Below, one piece after another: positions 9,552 to 16,933 of a DNA stretch of 64,000 bases. The DNA comes from Siderastrea radians (Eukaryota; Cnidaria; Anthozoa; Scleractinia; Rhizangiidae): contig OZ024887.1 of assembly GCA_964017195.1 (NCBI GenBank), forward strand, positions 66,764,228-66,828,227, read 5' to 3'. The notes beneath the pieces are model-generated. The model did no database searches. It was not told the origin of the DNA and saw nothing but the letters and a program-made list of their open reading frames with translations. The translations under genes were made by a program, and so were the position numbers. Position 1 is the stretch's first letter. Each line of letters starts with the position of its first letter.

Positions 9552-9763
9552 TGACGTCATCAGAATGGAATGTTGTTGGAAATGAAGAGTTCACGTGTTT
9601 TTGTTTGGAAAACCGCTGACCGGTCTAGGAAAAGGAGATCGCGGGCTCAGATCAGCAAAGAGAGGACATTTCGTGACGCTTACATGACGTAGGGGAATCA
9701 CCCTCTGGCTAGGGTGGGAAACCGCTGACCAGTTGGTTGAAAAAAAAGGGGATCGCGGGCTCA
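9552..9763 (+). promoter_or_regulatory. TIR module: CRE, E-box and CCGCTGACC motifs
   Basis: TGACGTCA at 9552-9559 is a perfect CRE palindrome. CACGTG at 9592-9597 is an E-box. The bipartite motif CCGCTGACC plus GATCGCGGGCTCA follows at 9609-9649 and again at 9718-9763. The same order of sites with similar spacing is found at 46205-46280 upstream of the KDZ transposase gene. Confidence 0.5.
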
Positions 9764-10370
9764 AAGGGTTGGGGTTCATACAGAGGTTTGATACCGATCG
9801 GATTTTTGTCGATACCGAGGTTCGATACCCCTCTCTTTTTTCCGATCCCGATTCGATGAGATGGTGGTGTTGGTGGGCAGCAGCAGCGGCGGCGGCGGCG
9901 GCGGCGGCGGCGGGCGCGCGCGCGCGCGGGGAATCGGCGGCCGCGGCGCGCGCTTGGCGCACGCTGTGGGGGAAACCAAGATCTTTTTAATGTGAGTTCG
10001 AATCCCGGTCGGGGGTGGAAAAAAAAATTTTTTTTGGGAAAAAAGCATGGAAATTTTTTTTCCGGGTCGAAGCGAGTAGGAGACAATGGATGGAAGAGTG
10101 TTTCTTGGGGATTTGGGTGGGAGGTTTTTTTTGGGTTAGAAGCGATCGATCGATCGATCGAGTTCGGCTCGGTTTGAAAAACAAAAATCCCTTTTTTTAA
10201 AAAACAAAACAAAAGAGAGTTGATTGATTTTATTTGGATGACACAGGTTTTTTTTATTCATGTCAAGGTAGCCTGTGGACTCTGTCATGATCCTTCTTTT
10301 CTTCCCCTGGAGTTCTGTGTTGTTGTGAAGGAAACAAAATGATCACCAAGCTGTCAACAGATTGCTTGCT
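9764..10370. other. Low-complexity part of left TIR, no gene
   Basis: This stretch carries a GCG-triplet and alternating CG run at about 9881-9940, long A and T tracts at 10020-10065 and 10185-10215, and a (GATC)n run at about 10143-10161. Open frames seen here on both strands are artefacts of triplet repeats. A tRNA B-box-like word (GAGTTCGAATCCCGG) is at about 9994-10008, without a foldable tRNA around it. The sequence is retained identically in the right repeat, which suggests function or recency. Confidence 0.5.
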
Positions 10371-10495
10371 TGCTTGCTTCACGTTCATTGAAATTGACTG
10401 GTGAAGGCTTCTTCTTCTTGTTTGTCATGGGCCAGAATAGTTTTGACGGTTTCGGTAATATCGTCCCACCAGTTCTAGTGCTGATAAAGATGGTT

Positions 10496-11011
10496 TCAAG
10501 CTTGAGACTGGATCCATTGGTAAAACAAATAGGTTTCTTGTTTGGGACAATGGTGGGTGGGTTTCGCGTGACGACCGCAGGTTAATCCTACATCAAACCC
10601 CATGGCGATGAGTTTCTCGACTTTAGGACATCCAAAGTCTTCCAAGTTAATGCAAGGAATCTGTAGCTCGTTTAGTAGATTCTTTTCCAAATATCCTCCC
10701 TTGTAAGCTACCATGTATTGGTGTTGCGTTCTGCAACGATGATAGGCTGACTCGATCATGGTTTTGACCAGATGTTGAGGTAAGGCTTTTTCTTGCTTGC
10801 TCGATTCAAAGCGTAAGCCGTGAATATGATGGTAGATATAGTTGACCGTTTTACGATCTCGCTTTTCCAACGAGAGGTAAGGCAACTTGTTTTCCAAGAA
10901 CCAGCTGAAACTCCCGTGCTGTAAACTGTAAACACCCATTTCCCTTACAATAAACGGTTGATGGTTCACTTGATACCCATCCAAATCGACAATCATACAG
11001 ATTTGTTCCAT
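10496..11011 (-). CDS. Putative DEDD-type nuclease-like protein
   Basis: The protein has 171 residues. Near the N-terminus is a hydrophobic strand ending in D9 and D11 (VDLDGYQ), the pattern of the first acidic motif in RNase H-fold 3'-5' exonucleases. Further on, YMVAYKGG, NLEDFGCP and a late His/Cys cluster recall a family seen next to transposons in invertebrates; this comes from memory and is not verified. It begins 30 bp inside the terminal-repeat boundary and is transcribed outward. A shared spacer with the 11219 gene carries a TATA-like word for each direction. The nuclease assignment is tentative; a non-catalytic fold is possible. Confidence 0.55.
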   Translation of the reverse strand: MEQICMIVDLDGYQVNHQPFIVREMGVYSLQHGSFSWFLENKLPYLSLEKRDRKTVNYIYHHIHGLRFESSKQEKALPQHLVKTMIESAYHRCRTQHQYMVAYKGGYLEKNLLNELQIPCINLEDFGCPKVEKLIAMGFDVGLTCGRHAKPTHHCPKQETYLFYQWIQSQA

Positions 11012-11218
11012 GTTGTCTTCTGTCTAAAACAGAATTGATTTGGTTTAACTGTCACCCTAAATAGGTACAGACTTGCCCCATGACGTCATAACCGTCTTTG
11101 TCGGTAGATTGCCTGTCGGAACATGTCGAAACATACCCGTTGACGTCACAATCCACACCCACCTTGTTTTGTATATAGAAATTTTATTGCGCGCCTTTTC
11201 TAAAGGGAACGATCAAAG
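11012..11218. promoter_or_regulatory. Divergent promoter region
   Basis: The 207 bp spacer separates divergent genes. TATATA at 11172-11177 lies about 42 bp before the rightward ATG at 11219. On the minus strand CCTATTTAGG (11055-11064) lies about 45 bp before the ATG at 11011. No other promoter elements were identified. Confidence 0.45.
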
Positions 11219-11437
11219 ATGGCCGGTTGTTTTCTCTATCTCTCGTCAAGTTTTAAGGATTGGTTTCTTTACAAGACACACTTGTACCTGTGTAAGCAGT
11301 TGTATGAACCTACTGACTTACCGGAACCGACAGACGATCCTTTACAGGCGATTGAACTCTGTCAAAGGAATATCGGGCGTTGGATCGTGTTTATGATCTG
11401 GTTGGAAACCTGTCCGAGCGCGTTTCCTTGTTTTTAA
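11219..11437 (+). CDS. Small paralogue of the 22645-23016 protein
   Basis: The protein has 72 residues of unknown function. It resembles the 123-residue protein at 22645-23016: both start with a short Cys- and Trp-containing helix, pass through a Pro-rich spacer, and end in RW(I/V)VF-(M/V)-(I/L)WL followed by a Pro-Ala dipeptide. The 22.6 kb version has an extra C-terminal tail that is absent here. A TATA-like word lies 42 bp upstream. The product is probably a small helical protein. I cannot name a role. Confidence 0.55.
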   Translation: MAGCFLYLSSSFKDWFLYKTHLYLCKQLYEPTDLPEPTDDPLQAIELCQRNIGRWIVFMIWLETCPSAFPCF

Positions 11438-11469
11438 GGAGCCTTGGGAGGTCAAGGTCCTTACATAGG

Positions 11470-11477
11470 TATAAAAA
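11470..11477 (+). promoter_or_regulatory. TATA box of penton-like gene A
   Basis: TATAAAAA lies 30 bp before the ATG at 11507. An earlier in-frame ATG at 11486 would fall upstream of a transcript start set by this box, so 11507 is the better start. Confidence 0.6.
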
Positions 11478-11506
11478 AGGCAACCATGGGCTATTTTGTT
11501 GTCACC

Positions 11507-12559
11507 ATGAGTTTCTACATCACCCTCCTCAGTGATCAAGCGCAAGGCACGGGTCAAAAATTTACTGCCAGACTTCCTCATTCACACTATCTGGTAGAAG
11601 ATGATTGGGAAGCGGCCTTGGTGCATATCTCACACCCTGGTTTTAATCAACAATTGGGAGATCAAACCAAGCAGAATTGGACGCAAGAAGATAGTCAAAA
11701 ACACTGGATGAAAACAGATATCAGATACATACCAAAACGCGGCGATGGAACGGCTCCCATTCAAGTCACCAAACAAATCCATTTACCGCCAGGGTATTAC
11801 CACAATTTGAAAGAAGCATGGATCGCCATCGGTTACGAAATGGAAAAACAACACATGGAAGTCATGATGGATATAGCCAAAATGGACGTGGACGATCTAG
11901 CCAAACGACAACAACTAGCCGCTCTCAACCTGGCTCAACCCTACGTGAAAATCACCAATGCCGGCATTGCCTCCGAATTAGATTCCTTGTATGTACTCAT
12001 TCCAGCCAACATGCAATTTGAAATGGAATGGAAATTCGCTGGCCTGATGGGATTGGTGAAAGATGGAACGCGTACGGAACGCGTGGTCCAAGAAAAAAAT
12101 TATCTGGTGAAACATATTGTGGATTACAACGATCGTCATAAATGGGAACCAACCACCGGTCCTGCCAACAAATATCCCCCGTTGGGTCATGTTTCCGTCA
12201 GCTTTACCCACCCCGATTTCGATTATTACTTCTTCTTGGGGCCGAATCTGAGTCGACAACCTTTTCCCAGTACGCCCACGGTCAAACCACAAGAAGGACA
12301 ACAACAACTCATGATTTACACCGATCTCGTCGCACAGAGCATTGTGGGAAATCAACAAAAAGGGTTTTTACGTACCATGGATGCCGGCAATACCGATCAT
12401 CAGTTTGATACCACGCAACGGATGTATTTTCCTCTTGGTAAAACGATCTTTGACAGCATTGCCATTGACATTCAAACAGCCAATGGACAGCCGGCTCCCT
12501 TCAAACAAGGCAACACCATCCTCACTCTTCAACTCTCCAGAAAAAGTCAACGGACATAA
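11507..12559 (+). CDS. Penton-like minor capsid protein, paralogue A
   Basis: The protein has 350 residues. Its N-terminus (MSFYITLLSD) and overall layout match the two leftward genes at 19455-20489 and 20501-21544, which begin SFYVTL and share the pattern of a beta-rich N-terminal domain and a final hydrophobic strand with L-L-F/S-K. I infer a jelly-roll minor capsid or vertex protein because these genes sit beside the major capsid gene and occur in several related copies, as vertex proteins do. The family is recognised as Polinton-associated, but the penton assignment is inference. The gene is outside the main block and convergent with it. Its 3' 110 bp was copied into the terminal repeats. 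Confidence 0.65.
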   Translation: MSFYITLLSDQAQGTGQKFTARLPHSHYLVEDDWEAALVHISHPGFNQQLGDQTKQNWTQEDSQKHWMKTDIRYIPKRGDGTAPIQVTKQIHLPPGYYHNLKEAWIAIGYEMEKQHMEVMMDIAKMDVDDLAKRQQLAALNLAQPYVKITNAGIASELDSLYVLIPANMQFEMEWKFAGLMGLVKDGTRTERVVQEKNYLVKHIVDYNDRHKWEPTTGPANKYPPLGHVSVSFTHPDFDYYFFLGPNLSRQPFPSTPTVKPQEGQQQLMIYTDLVAQSIVGNQQKGFLRTMDAGNTDHQFDTTQRMYFPLGKTIFDSIAIDIQTANGQPAPFKQGNTILTLQLSRKSQRT

Positions 12560-13055
12560 AAAACAGGACGTGGTTGTTTTTTTATAGAGAACAAAGGTCC
12601 CGGGGGAGGAGGGAATGGACCAATCCCCTATCAGGGACATGGGGTCCCCCAGGAGGGGGACCCCCCTCCCCCTCTCTGACGTCCCATCAGGCCTAGCGGG
12701 GAACGACGCGAAACCATAAAAACAGAGGGTGCGCCTGGCTGGAGCATCTTATCATGACCACGAGAAATTATTGGAAGAGTTTGAAACATTCGAAGACGAT
12801 TTAGAGGTGAAGGCAGAACGTGTCCAAAACAAGAGTCTTGCTGAACAATTAGAGAAGAGAGAGCAGCGGGGAGGTGTGTGACTTTTTAAAGCACATGAAT
12901 GACAAATGGGAACAATTGAGATGTGGACGATCCGTTTGATTTGGATGATTCTGTTTCTTGAACAAAAAAAAAAGACAGGTGCAGACATTTTCATTTTGTT
13001 TTATTTTCTCCCAAAAGAACACAACATGGGCTGTAACACGAGGTGATTAAAACAA
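12560..13055. other. Convergent spacer with GC palindrome and decayed ORF
   Basis: This spacer separates converging transcription units. A GC-rich palindrome GGTCCCCC/GGGGGACC lies at about 12642-12664. An open frame without ATG runs from 12720 to 12881 on the plus strand and encodes a charged, Glu/Lys-rich helix, followed by a stop. An ATAAAAAC word lies just before it. It may be a dead accessory gene. Nothing else is seen. Confidence 0.45.
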
Positions 13056-13415
13056 TTACAATTTTAAGCGTTTCTTGGCTTGCATGATTTTTTTGACCAC
13101 GCGTTCCGTCTTGGTTTTCTTGCCGGGTAACCGATCAATGGCTTGGATCATCTTGGTATCGGCTTTCCATTTGTCTTGCAAATTCTTGGCACGGCTGTAA
13201 TCAATGTCGTGTTGTTTAGCAATCTGGTCCAAGCGATTGATCCCGGGATCTCCACGTTTCAGACGTTTGGCTAAATGCGTCCCAGGGCCCATGTACTGAT
13301 AGCCAGGCCAATGAAATTCTTTCCCGGTTTTGGCGATCCATTTTTGGACATCCAAGGCCCCTCCACGTTGACGGCGTTTCCGTTTCACGCCCTGTCTCCT
13401 CCTCTTGGTGGGCAT
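13056..13415 (-). CDS. PLA2-like domain virion protein (parvovirus VP1u type)
   Basis: The protein has 119 residues. A basic N-terminus carries QRGG at residues 16-19. A phospholipase A2-like core follows, with a calcium-loop motif YMGPGT and the catalytic pair HD in KQHDIDY. This arrangement is known from the unique region of parvovirus VP1 and from adintoviruses, where the enzyme disrupts endosomal membranes during entry. Both the His-Asp pair and the Gly-rich loop are present, so activity is plausible. The ATG at 13415 is chosen; an upstream GTG is unlikely in a eukaryotic setting. It begins 4 bp after the stop of the upstream gene. Confidence 0.85.
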   Translation of the reverse strand: MPTKRRRQGVKRKRRQRGGALDVQKWIAKTGKEFHWPGYQYMGPGTHLAKRLKRGDPGINRLDQIAKQHDIDYSRAKNLQDKWKADTKMIQAIDRLPGKKTKTERVVKKIMQAKKRLKL

Positions 13416-13419
13416 CTTT

Positions 13420-14058
13420 TTACTCACTGTCGTAATCCAATCGACGTCGTAACTTTTTACCTCGGTGCCAATCTTCCCAACCGGGTAAGGGTTTTAATGC
13501 TTGCACTTCACGTGAGACGCCTTTGCCTTTACCTTTGCCTTTGCGACTGTCGGCTAACTTTTTTTCCAACGTCTTGCGTTGTTCTCGAATGGCTTCTAAA
13601 CGCGATTGTAGATCCCCTCGACTGGTGGATGGGCTCCCTTTCTTGACAATTTTACCAGTGGTGGCTGCTCCTTTGCCTTTCTTGGTGGCAGGGGTAATGG
13701 GTGGTTTGGGGGTGGACGGGCTTCCTTTTATCATGCGCTTCAACCATTGTTCCACGGGTCCCGTCACCAAATCCCCGGCTTCTTCTTCTTCCTCGCCTGG
13801 CGGTGCACCCGGGGCACCAACCCCCACCCCGCCAGGAAATTGACGGATGCGTTTGGTTAACTTGGTTAATTCTTGACTCATCGGTTTGGTTTGAGCATTG
13901 ACCACGGCGGGGGGTAATTCGGGATTGGCTAACAAGACATGTTTTTTGGCGGCTAACGTGGCGGCTTTGTTCAACAAGGCATTTTCGGTGAGTTCTCCTT
14001 TGTAATATTGAATGAGTTGTTCCAAGTCCTTGTGGGGAATCATGTACACCTCGTCCAT
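13420..14058 (-). CDS. Virion-module protein of unknown function, 212 aa
   Basis: The N-terminal 60 residues are helical (starting MDEVYMIPHKDL). A Pro/Gly- and Glu-rich linker with FPGGVGVG follows, then a Lys/Gly-rich low-complexity stretch and a coiled-coil-like segment ending in an Arg-rich tail. I do not recognise a named family, though similar N-termini occur in cnidarian elements with the same capsid gene. It lies between the PLA2-like gene and a zinc-ribbon gene whose 3' end it overlaps by 19 bp. A tegument- or core-like structural role is inferred from position and composition. Confidence 0.65.
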   Translation of the reverse strand: MDEVYMIPHKDLEQLIQYYKGELTENALLNKAATLAAKKHVLLANPELPPAVVNAQTKPMSQELTKLTKRIRQFPGGVGVGAPGAPPGEEEEEAGDLVTGPVEQWLKRMIKGSPSTPKPPITPATKKGKGAATTGKIVKKGSPSTSRGDLQSRLEAIREQRKTLEKKLADSRKGKGKGKGVSREVQALKPLPGWEDWHRGKKLRRRLDYDSE

Positions 14059-14276
14059 CGTTGACTACAGTCAGAGCAAAGTTCCCCGTCTTCCACTGCA
14101 CGACAGCTCTCACAAAGAGCAGAGTTCAAGATATGCATGTACTCTTGATGCAACAGGTGATATTTATGCTTCCAATAATAACAGTCGTCTTTCCACTTGT
14201 CGGTGGCCCGATTGGCCTCTTGTAACAGGGTGATCCATGTGGCCAGGGTTAACGGGTCGGTCGAGCACATTGACAT
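14040..14276 (-). CDS. Small zinc-ribbon protein, 78 aa
   Basis: The frame starts at one of two nearby Met codons (14276 or 14270). A helical, Trp- and Tyr-rich N-terminal part is followed by CESC and CSDC, two CxxC knuckles about 13 residues apart, the layout of a small zinc ribbon. The frame overlaps both neighbours, which argues for a real compact viral gene and not a shadow. A TATAAAAAGG word lies near 14373-14382 on this strand. A similar CxxC-CxxC tail appears in another frame at 25138-25257, so the element may have two related zinc-ribbon genes. Confidence 0.55.
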   Translation of the reverse strand: MSMCSTDPLTLATWITLLQEANRATDKWKDDCYYWKHKYHLLHQEYMHILNSALCESCRAVEDGELCSDCSQRWTRCT

Positions 14277-14575
14277 AACACGTGATGTAGTCCTTGAAAT
14301 AACCCGCGTCCTTTTTGTCGGACCAACCACTGACGACGTTTTTTGACGGAATGTTTACGACGTCCCAAATCGCGTAGCACCTTTTTATAGGGTTGAAGTT
14401 TGGCCAGGATGGGTGGGGTGACGGGAATCTTGTTTTTTAAGAAATTCAAGACCAGTTCACTAACAGCATTGATTTGATCGGCATTGGCATGTTGTAACAA
14501 CTCTTGTCGTTTGGAGCCATTGGCTTCTTGTAACATGGACCGTAAAAACGGCAATTGACGTCGAAGACGTTGCAT
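14249..14575 (-). CDS. Small virion-module protein with QKGRG site, 108 aa
   Basis: The protein is helical and basic. Its first 85 residues (MQRLRRQLPFL and onward) form a compact all-alpha domain that I recall in other cnidarian elements of this type. RQKGRG at 86-91 fits a Gly-X-Gly protease site. The C-terminus differs from what I would expect (a hydrophobic tail), so the end may have been altered by a frame change. A TATA-like word on the minus strand (GTATAAAAC, about 14621-14629) precedes the start by about 50 bp. Confidence 0.65.
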   Translation of the reverse strand: MQRLRRQLPFLRSMLQEANGSKRQELLQHANADQINAVSELVLNFLKNKIPVTPPILAKLQPYKKVLRDLGRRKHSVKKRRQWLVRQKGRGLFQGLHHVLCQCARPTR

Positions 14576-14578
14576 CTT

Positions 14579-14749
14579 TTACCGATGGCGACGACGATAG
14601 CGTTGGTTGGCTTTTTGAATGGTGCGTTTTATACGTTTATCCGTTTCCAAGGCCACGGCTTTCCCCAATCCCGCCATGGCGGGGACCAATAGATTTAAAA
14701 AACCGCCTCGTTGACGACGACGTCGTCGTCGTCTCCTCAAGGATACCAT
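14579..14749 (-). CDS. pX/mu-like small core protein, 56 aa
   Basis: This short frame runs from an ATG at 14749 to a TAA at 14579-14581. It encodes eight consecutive Arg residues, then QRGG at 13-16, a Gly/Ala/Leu-rich hydrophobic segment containing PAMAGLGKAVAL, and a basic tail. This is the architecture of adenovirus pX (mu)-type DNA-condensing peptides and matches the 62-residue protein at 18962-19150. It fits in the gap between the neighbouring small genes. GCTATAAAG lies about 60 bp upstream. It is too short to stand out by length, so I rely on the paralogue. Confidence 0.7.
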   Translation of the reverse strand: MVSLRRRRRRRRQRGGFLNLLVPAMAGLGKAVALETDKRIKRTIQKANQRYRRRHR

Positions 14750-14934
14750 GAGTGCAACAACACACGTTGAAGGGCTTTGTTTTGTTTGATGGCATCTCGC
14801 GTCTCTTTATAGCCTTGACGGGTATTGCGTTTGAAATCTTGCCACCAGCCACGGCCTTGTTGTCTGATTAAACCCCCTCCTCTTTGATGACGTTTCCTTT
14901 TTCTGCGTCGTCGTCGTCGTCGTTGGACGGCCAT
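14737..14934 (-). CDS. Small Arg-rich core-type protein, 65 aa
   Basis: The N-terminus is a long Arg/Lys run, then HQRGG-G at 17-21 and RQQGRG-W at 24-30. Two potential Gly-type cleavage sites thus lie within 14 residues. The rest is a basic helix with Gln and Lys. It overlaps both the downstream pX-like gene and the upstream membrane-protein gene. GATAAAAAG on the minus strand, about 14966-14974, lies 35-40 bp before the start. A nucleoprotein role in the virion is inferred. Confidence 0.6.
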   Translation of the reverse strand: MAVQRRRRRRRKRKRHQRGGGLIRQQGRGWWQDFKRNTRQGYKETRDAIKQNKALQRVLLHSWYP

Positions 14935-15557
14935 GGTTCTAAGAGTGTAGGACTGGGAGGGAGCGGCTTTTTATCTATCCAATAGTCTTTGGGTCTCAAG
15001 GGACGAGGACATCCGTCCACATAGCATAGGGCTTCCACGGGTTGGTACATAAAATGACGGCGGTAATCTTGTAGACACCGTTTGGGTAACGGAGGGGTGA
15101 AATCCACAATGGTATCATCCAACGTTTGCATCTTGATCAAAAACCTTTCCAGGTCCTCGAAAGGAACACCACGCACATAGGTTTTCAATTCGGTCAAGGC
15201 TTTGGCATACGTGGTAAACGCAAACCGACTCATGGTCACTTTAAACCGGTATTGTTTAAAATCGTTCCATCCTTTGACCACCGTACCCACGGCCGCCAAA
15301 CACGCCACCAACGTACTGTTTTCCAAGAGGGGTCCGGCAATCATGCCCGCTGCCATCAGGAGTAATGCCAAGCCATTGAACAAGGCGTTGACAAACTTGA
15401 AATGATTCAGCATTTTCCGATAACACCACCACTGTTTGTGGTAAAAGGCATACAAGGAATCCATGCGTTGCAAAAGTTCCGGTTTGAATTTTTCACCGTG
15501 GCTTCTGGACAACGGTCCATTCAGCAAGGATACCACGGTTTTTCTTTTACTTGACAT
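14868..15557 (-). CDS. Two-helix membrane protein (SLATT-like layout), 229 aa
   Basis: A soluble helical N-terminus is followed by two hydrophobic segments separated by a short loop (FVNALFNGLALLLMAAG and LVACLAAVGTVV), then an amphipathic helical region and a Pro/Asp-rich C-terminal tail. This layout resembles SLATT-domain proteins but could equally be a structural virion membrane protein. The start at 15557 is chosen because upstream in-frame sequence overlaps the ATPase gene in another frame. It lies between the core-type peptides and the ATPase, a position that suggests a virion component. No catalytic motif was seen. Confidence 0.65.
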   Translation of the reverse strand: MSSKRKTVVSLLNGPLSRSHGEKFKPELLQRMDSLYAFYHKQWWCYRKMLNHFKFVNALFNGLALLLMAAGMIAGPLLENSTLVACLAAVGTVVKGWNDFKQYRFKVTMSRFAFTTYAKALTELKTYVRGVPFEDLERFLIKMQTLDDTIVDFTPPLPKRCLQDYRRHFMYQPVEALCYVDGCPRPLRPKDYWIDKKPLPPSPTLLEPWPSNDDDDDAEKGNVIKEEGV

Positions 15558-15562
15558 CCTGA

Positions 15563-16222
15563 TCACTGCGACTTTTTTTGATACGTGCGCGTCCATCCCT
15601 CGTCTTTTAAGACGTGGCTCAACAAACGTTGTTGATCGGACGAGGCCGGGTGCAAATCCAACACCAAATACCCATAAGGCCGTGCAGTGGCGTGATGAAA
15701 CGTCTCTAACGTGTCTTTCCAGGTGGTCGGAAACGATTGCAGCATGACGTTGCGTACCCCTAATTGATCCCGGGGGTTCTTGAACGCCACAATATAATGA
15801 GCATTCCTGGAGATGGTTTTGGCATATTTTCCAGGCGGAAACATGTCTTGACAAAGGTACAAGACCGTCACGTTGCGATGATGAGAATCTTTGGTAAATA
15901 AATCCAACACGCGTTTATCGTTGCTCCCTTCATCCATCAGATCGTCCAACACGAGTAATCCCCCGCCCGAGGGTTGATACCATCGCGTTAAATCTTGACT
16001 GGAAGGAATGCCTTGATGAAGATGAATGCCTTGTTGTTGAAAATCCCGGTATTTGTCTTGCCAAATGCCATAACAATAATGTACACTGGAAGGCGCTTGA
16101 GGGAATAAGTGGGTTCGTTCTTTTAAACACTTTTCCGTAAACACGGTTTTCCCACATCCCGAAGGACCCACCACCAAGATAGAGGAGGGGGTATGAAAAC
16201 GAAACGGTTTCGCCGTTTGCAT
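15563..16222 (-). CDS. FtsK/HerA-type genome-packaging ATPase
   Basis: The protein has 219 residues. Walker A is GPSGCGKT at residues 19-26 and Walker B is LLVLDD at 89-94, followed by a conserved-looking Asp/Glu (DLMDE). Length and motif spacing fit the A32-like packaging ATPases of Polintons, adintoviruses, virophages and large DNA viruses. These enzymes pump genome DNA into preformed capsids. The start at 16222 places the P-loop at the usual distance from the N-terminus. The gene ends 5 bp before the membrane-protein gene. This is one of the core four virion-module genes. Confidence 0.93.
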   Translation of the reverse strand: MQTAKPFRFHTPSSILVVGPSGCGKTVFTEKCLKERTHLFPQAPSSVHYCYGIWQDKYRDFQQQGIHLHQGIPSSQDLTRWYQPSGGGLLVLDDLMDEGSNDKRVLDLFTKDSHHRNVTVLYLCQDMFPPGKYAKTISRNAHYIVAFKNPRDQLGVRNVMLQSFPTTWKDTLETFHHATARPYGYLVLDLHPASSDQQRLLSHVLKDEGWTRTYQKKSQ

Positions 16223-16264
16223 GATGATGATACTACCCAGGGGAAAAAAAAGGCACCTTTTTAT

Positions 16265-16352
16265 TGGAGTCGGTGGGACTCGAACCCACGCACAATCCCC
16301 CACACCTGTTTTTTAGGGGATCCAAAGGCTCTACCAACTGAGCTACGACTCC
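16265..16352 (-). tRNA. tRNA-like gene with abnormal anticodon arm
   Basis: Read on the minus strand, a perfect 7-bp acceptor stem (GGAGTCG/CGACTCC), an A-box D-arm (TAGCTCAGTTGGTAGAGC) and a perfect T-arm (GTGGG-TTCGAGT-CCCAC, B box) are present. The discriminator would be A. The length, about 88 nt, is some 15 nt over a class I tRNA. The region between D- and T-arms does not fold into a normal anticodon stem-loop: ATCCCC can pair with GGGGAT around a 14-nt loop instead. I therefore call it tRNA-like. An intron-containing or decayed tRNA is possible. It lies between protease and ATPase genes. Confidence 0.65.
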
Positions 16353-16382
16353 GACACCGTTTTTTCCAACGAACTTTTTTAT

Positions 16383-16922
16383 TTAACCATTACATTGATG
16401 ATACGGATGACAACAAAGTTGATACCATCTGGCTTCTTGACCTACAATGAGTTGCTGAAGGCGTTGACCGGCTTGATGGTCATTGCTTACATAATCATGA
16501 TCCGAAAACTCATTTAAAAATTCTTGCAAGGTCCCGCCACGGGCTTTGGCTTTCAAGTACAACAACGCATAATCGCCACAGGACTTGCTTGAGATGGCTT
16601 GGAGGGACTTGCCATTGGTCACCACATACTTCCAATGTTGAACAATCCACGCTCGTAACGGGGCAGCTTGCACGTACGTGTCCAATGGCAAGGCATAACT
16701 GTCGAGGACTTCACACACGTTTCCCTCGGTCCACACCGCCAACCAATGTTGTCCGGGTTGATCGTGCGGGTCGGTGTTGACAATGTACCCTTGGCGTTGG
16801 GTTTTGACAGGACGCTTGGGTAATCGATCACAGGCCACTGTCCCGTAAAACATCGGTTTCAATTGGGGGTCGTCACGGGCTAAATAATCCAACTGCACAT
16901 TATTCAAGGCCACGTGTTCCAT
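16383..16922 (-). CDS. Adenain-type cysteine protease (maturation protease)
   Basis: The protein has 179 residues. The catalytic layout of the C5/Ulp1-like fold is visible: H59 in GQHWLAV, D74 in EVLDSY, Q108 in LQAI and C115 in SKSCGDYAL. Order and spacing match adenovirus-type maturation proteases found in Polintons and adintoviruses. It would cleave virion precursors, and the neighbouring small basic proteins carry candidate xGG-X and GX-G sites. The gene lies 11 bp downstream of the major capsid gene. The start at 16922 is the first ATG after that stop. Confidence 0.92.
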   Translation of the reverse strand: MEHVALNNVQLDYLARDDPQLKPMFYGTVACDRLPKRPVKTQRQGYIVNTDPHDQPGQHWLAVWTEGNVCEVLDSYALPLDTYVQAAPLRAWIVQHWKYVVTNGKSLQAISSKSCGDYALLYLKAKARGGTLQEFLNEFSDHDYVSNDHQAGQRLQQLIVGQEARWYQLCCHPYHQCNG

Positions 16923-16933
16923 CTTTTCTTTCT

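Larger units (their letters stand above)
7826..10466 (+). repeat. Left terminal inverted repeat, 2641 bp
   Basis: This repeat is the reverse complement of 26772-29413. Positions pair so that left plus right coordinates sum to 37238, apart from one extra G in a homopolymer near the outer end. Divergence is low and partly clustered, for example near 8565-8590. The inner boundary falls at TATCGTCC (10466); there the right copy continues into the body of the 26395-26853 gene and the left copy does not. Each repeat carries a Cys-rich gene, PolB remnants, a penton-gene fragment and regulatory motifs. Confidence 0.95.

Noticed and set aside
9960..10020. Possible tRNA in the terminal repeat because of GAGTTCGAATCCCGG
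   Set aside because: No acceptor stem, no A box and no T-stem pairing; only a B-box-like word.
9591..10212. Several long overlapping open frames rich in Ala, Arg or Pro in the left terminal repeat (and 27026-27647 in the right)
   Set aside because: They arise from a GCG triplet run, CG alternation and A/T tracts that stay open in many frames on both strands. No domain or consistent start is present.
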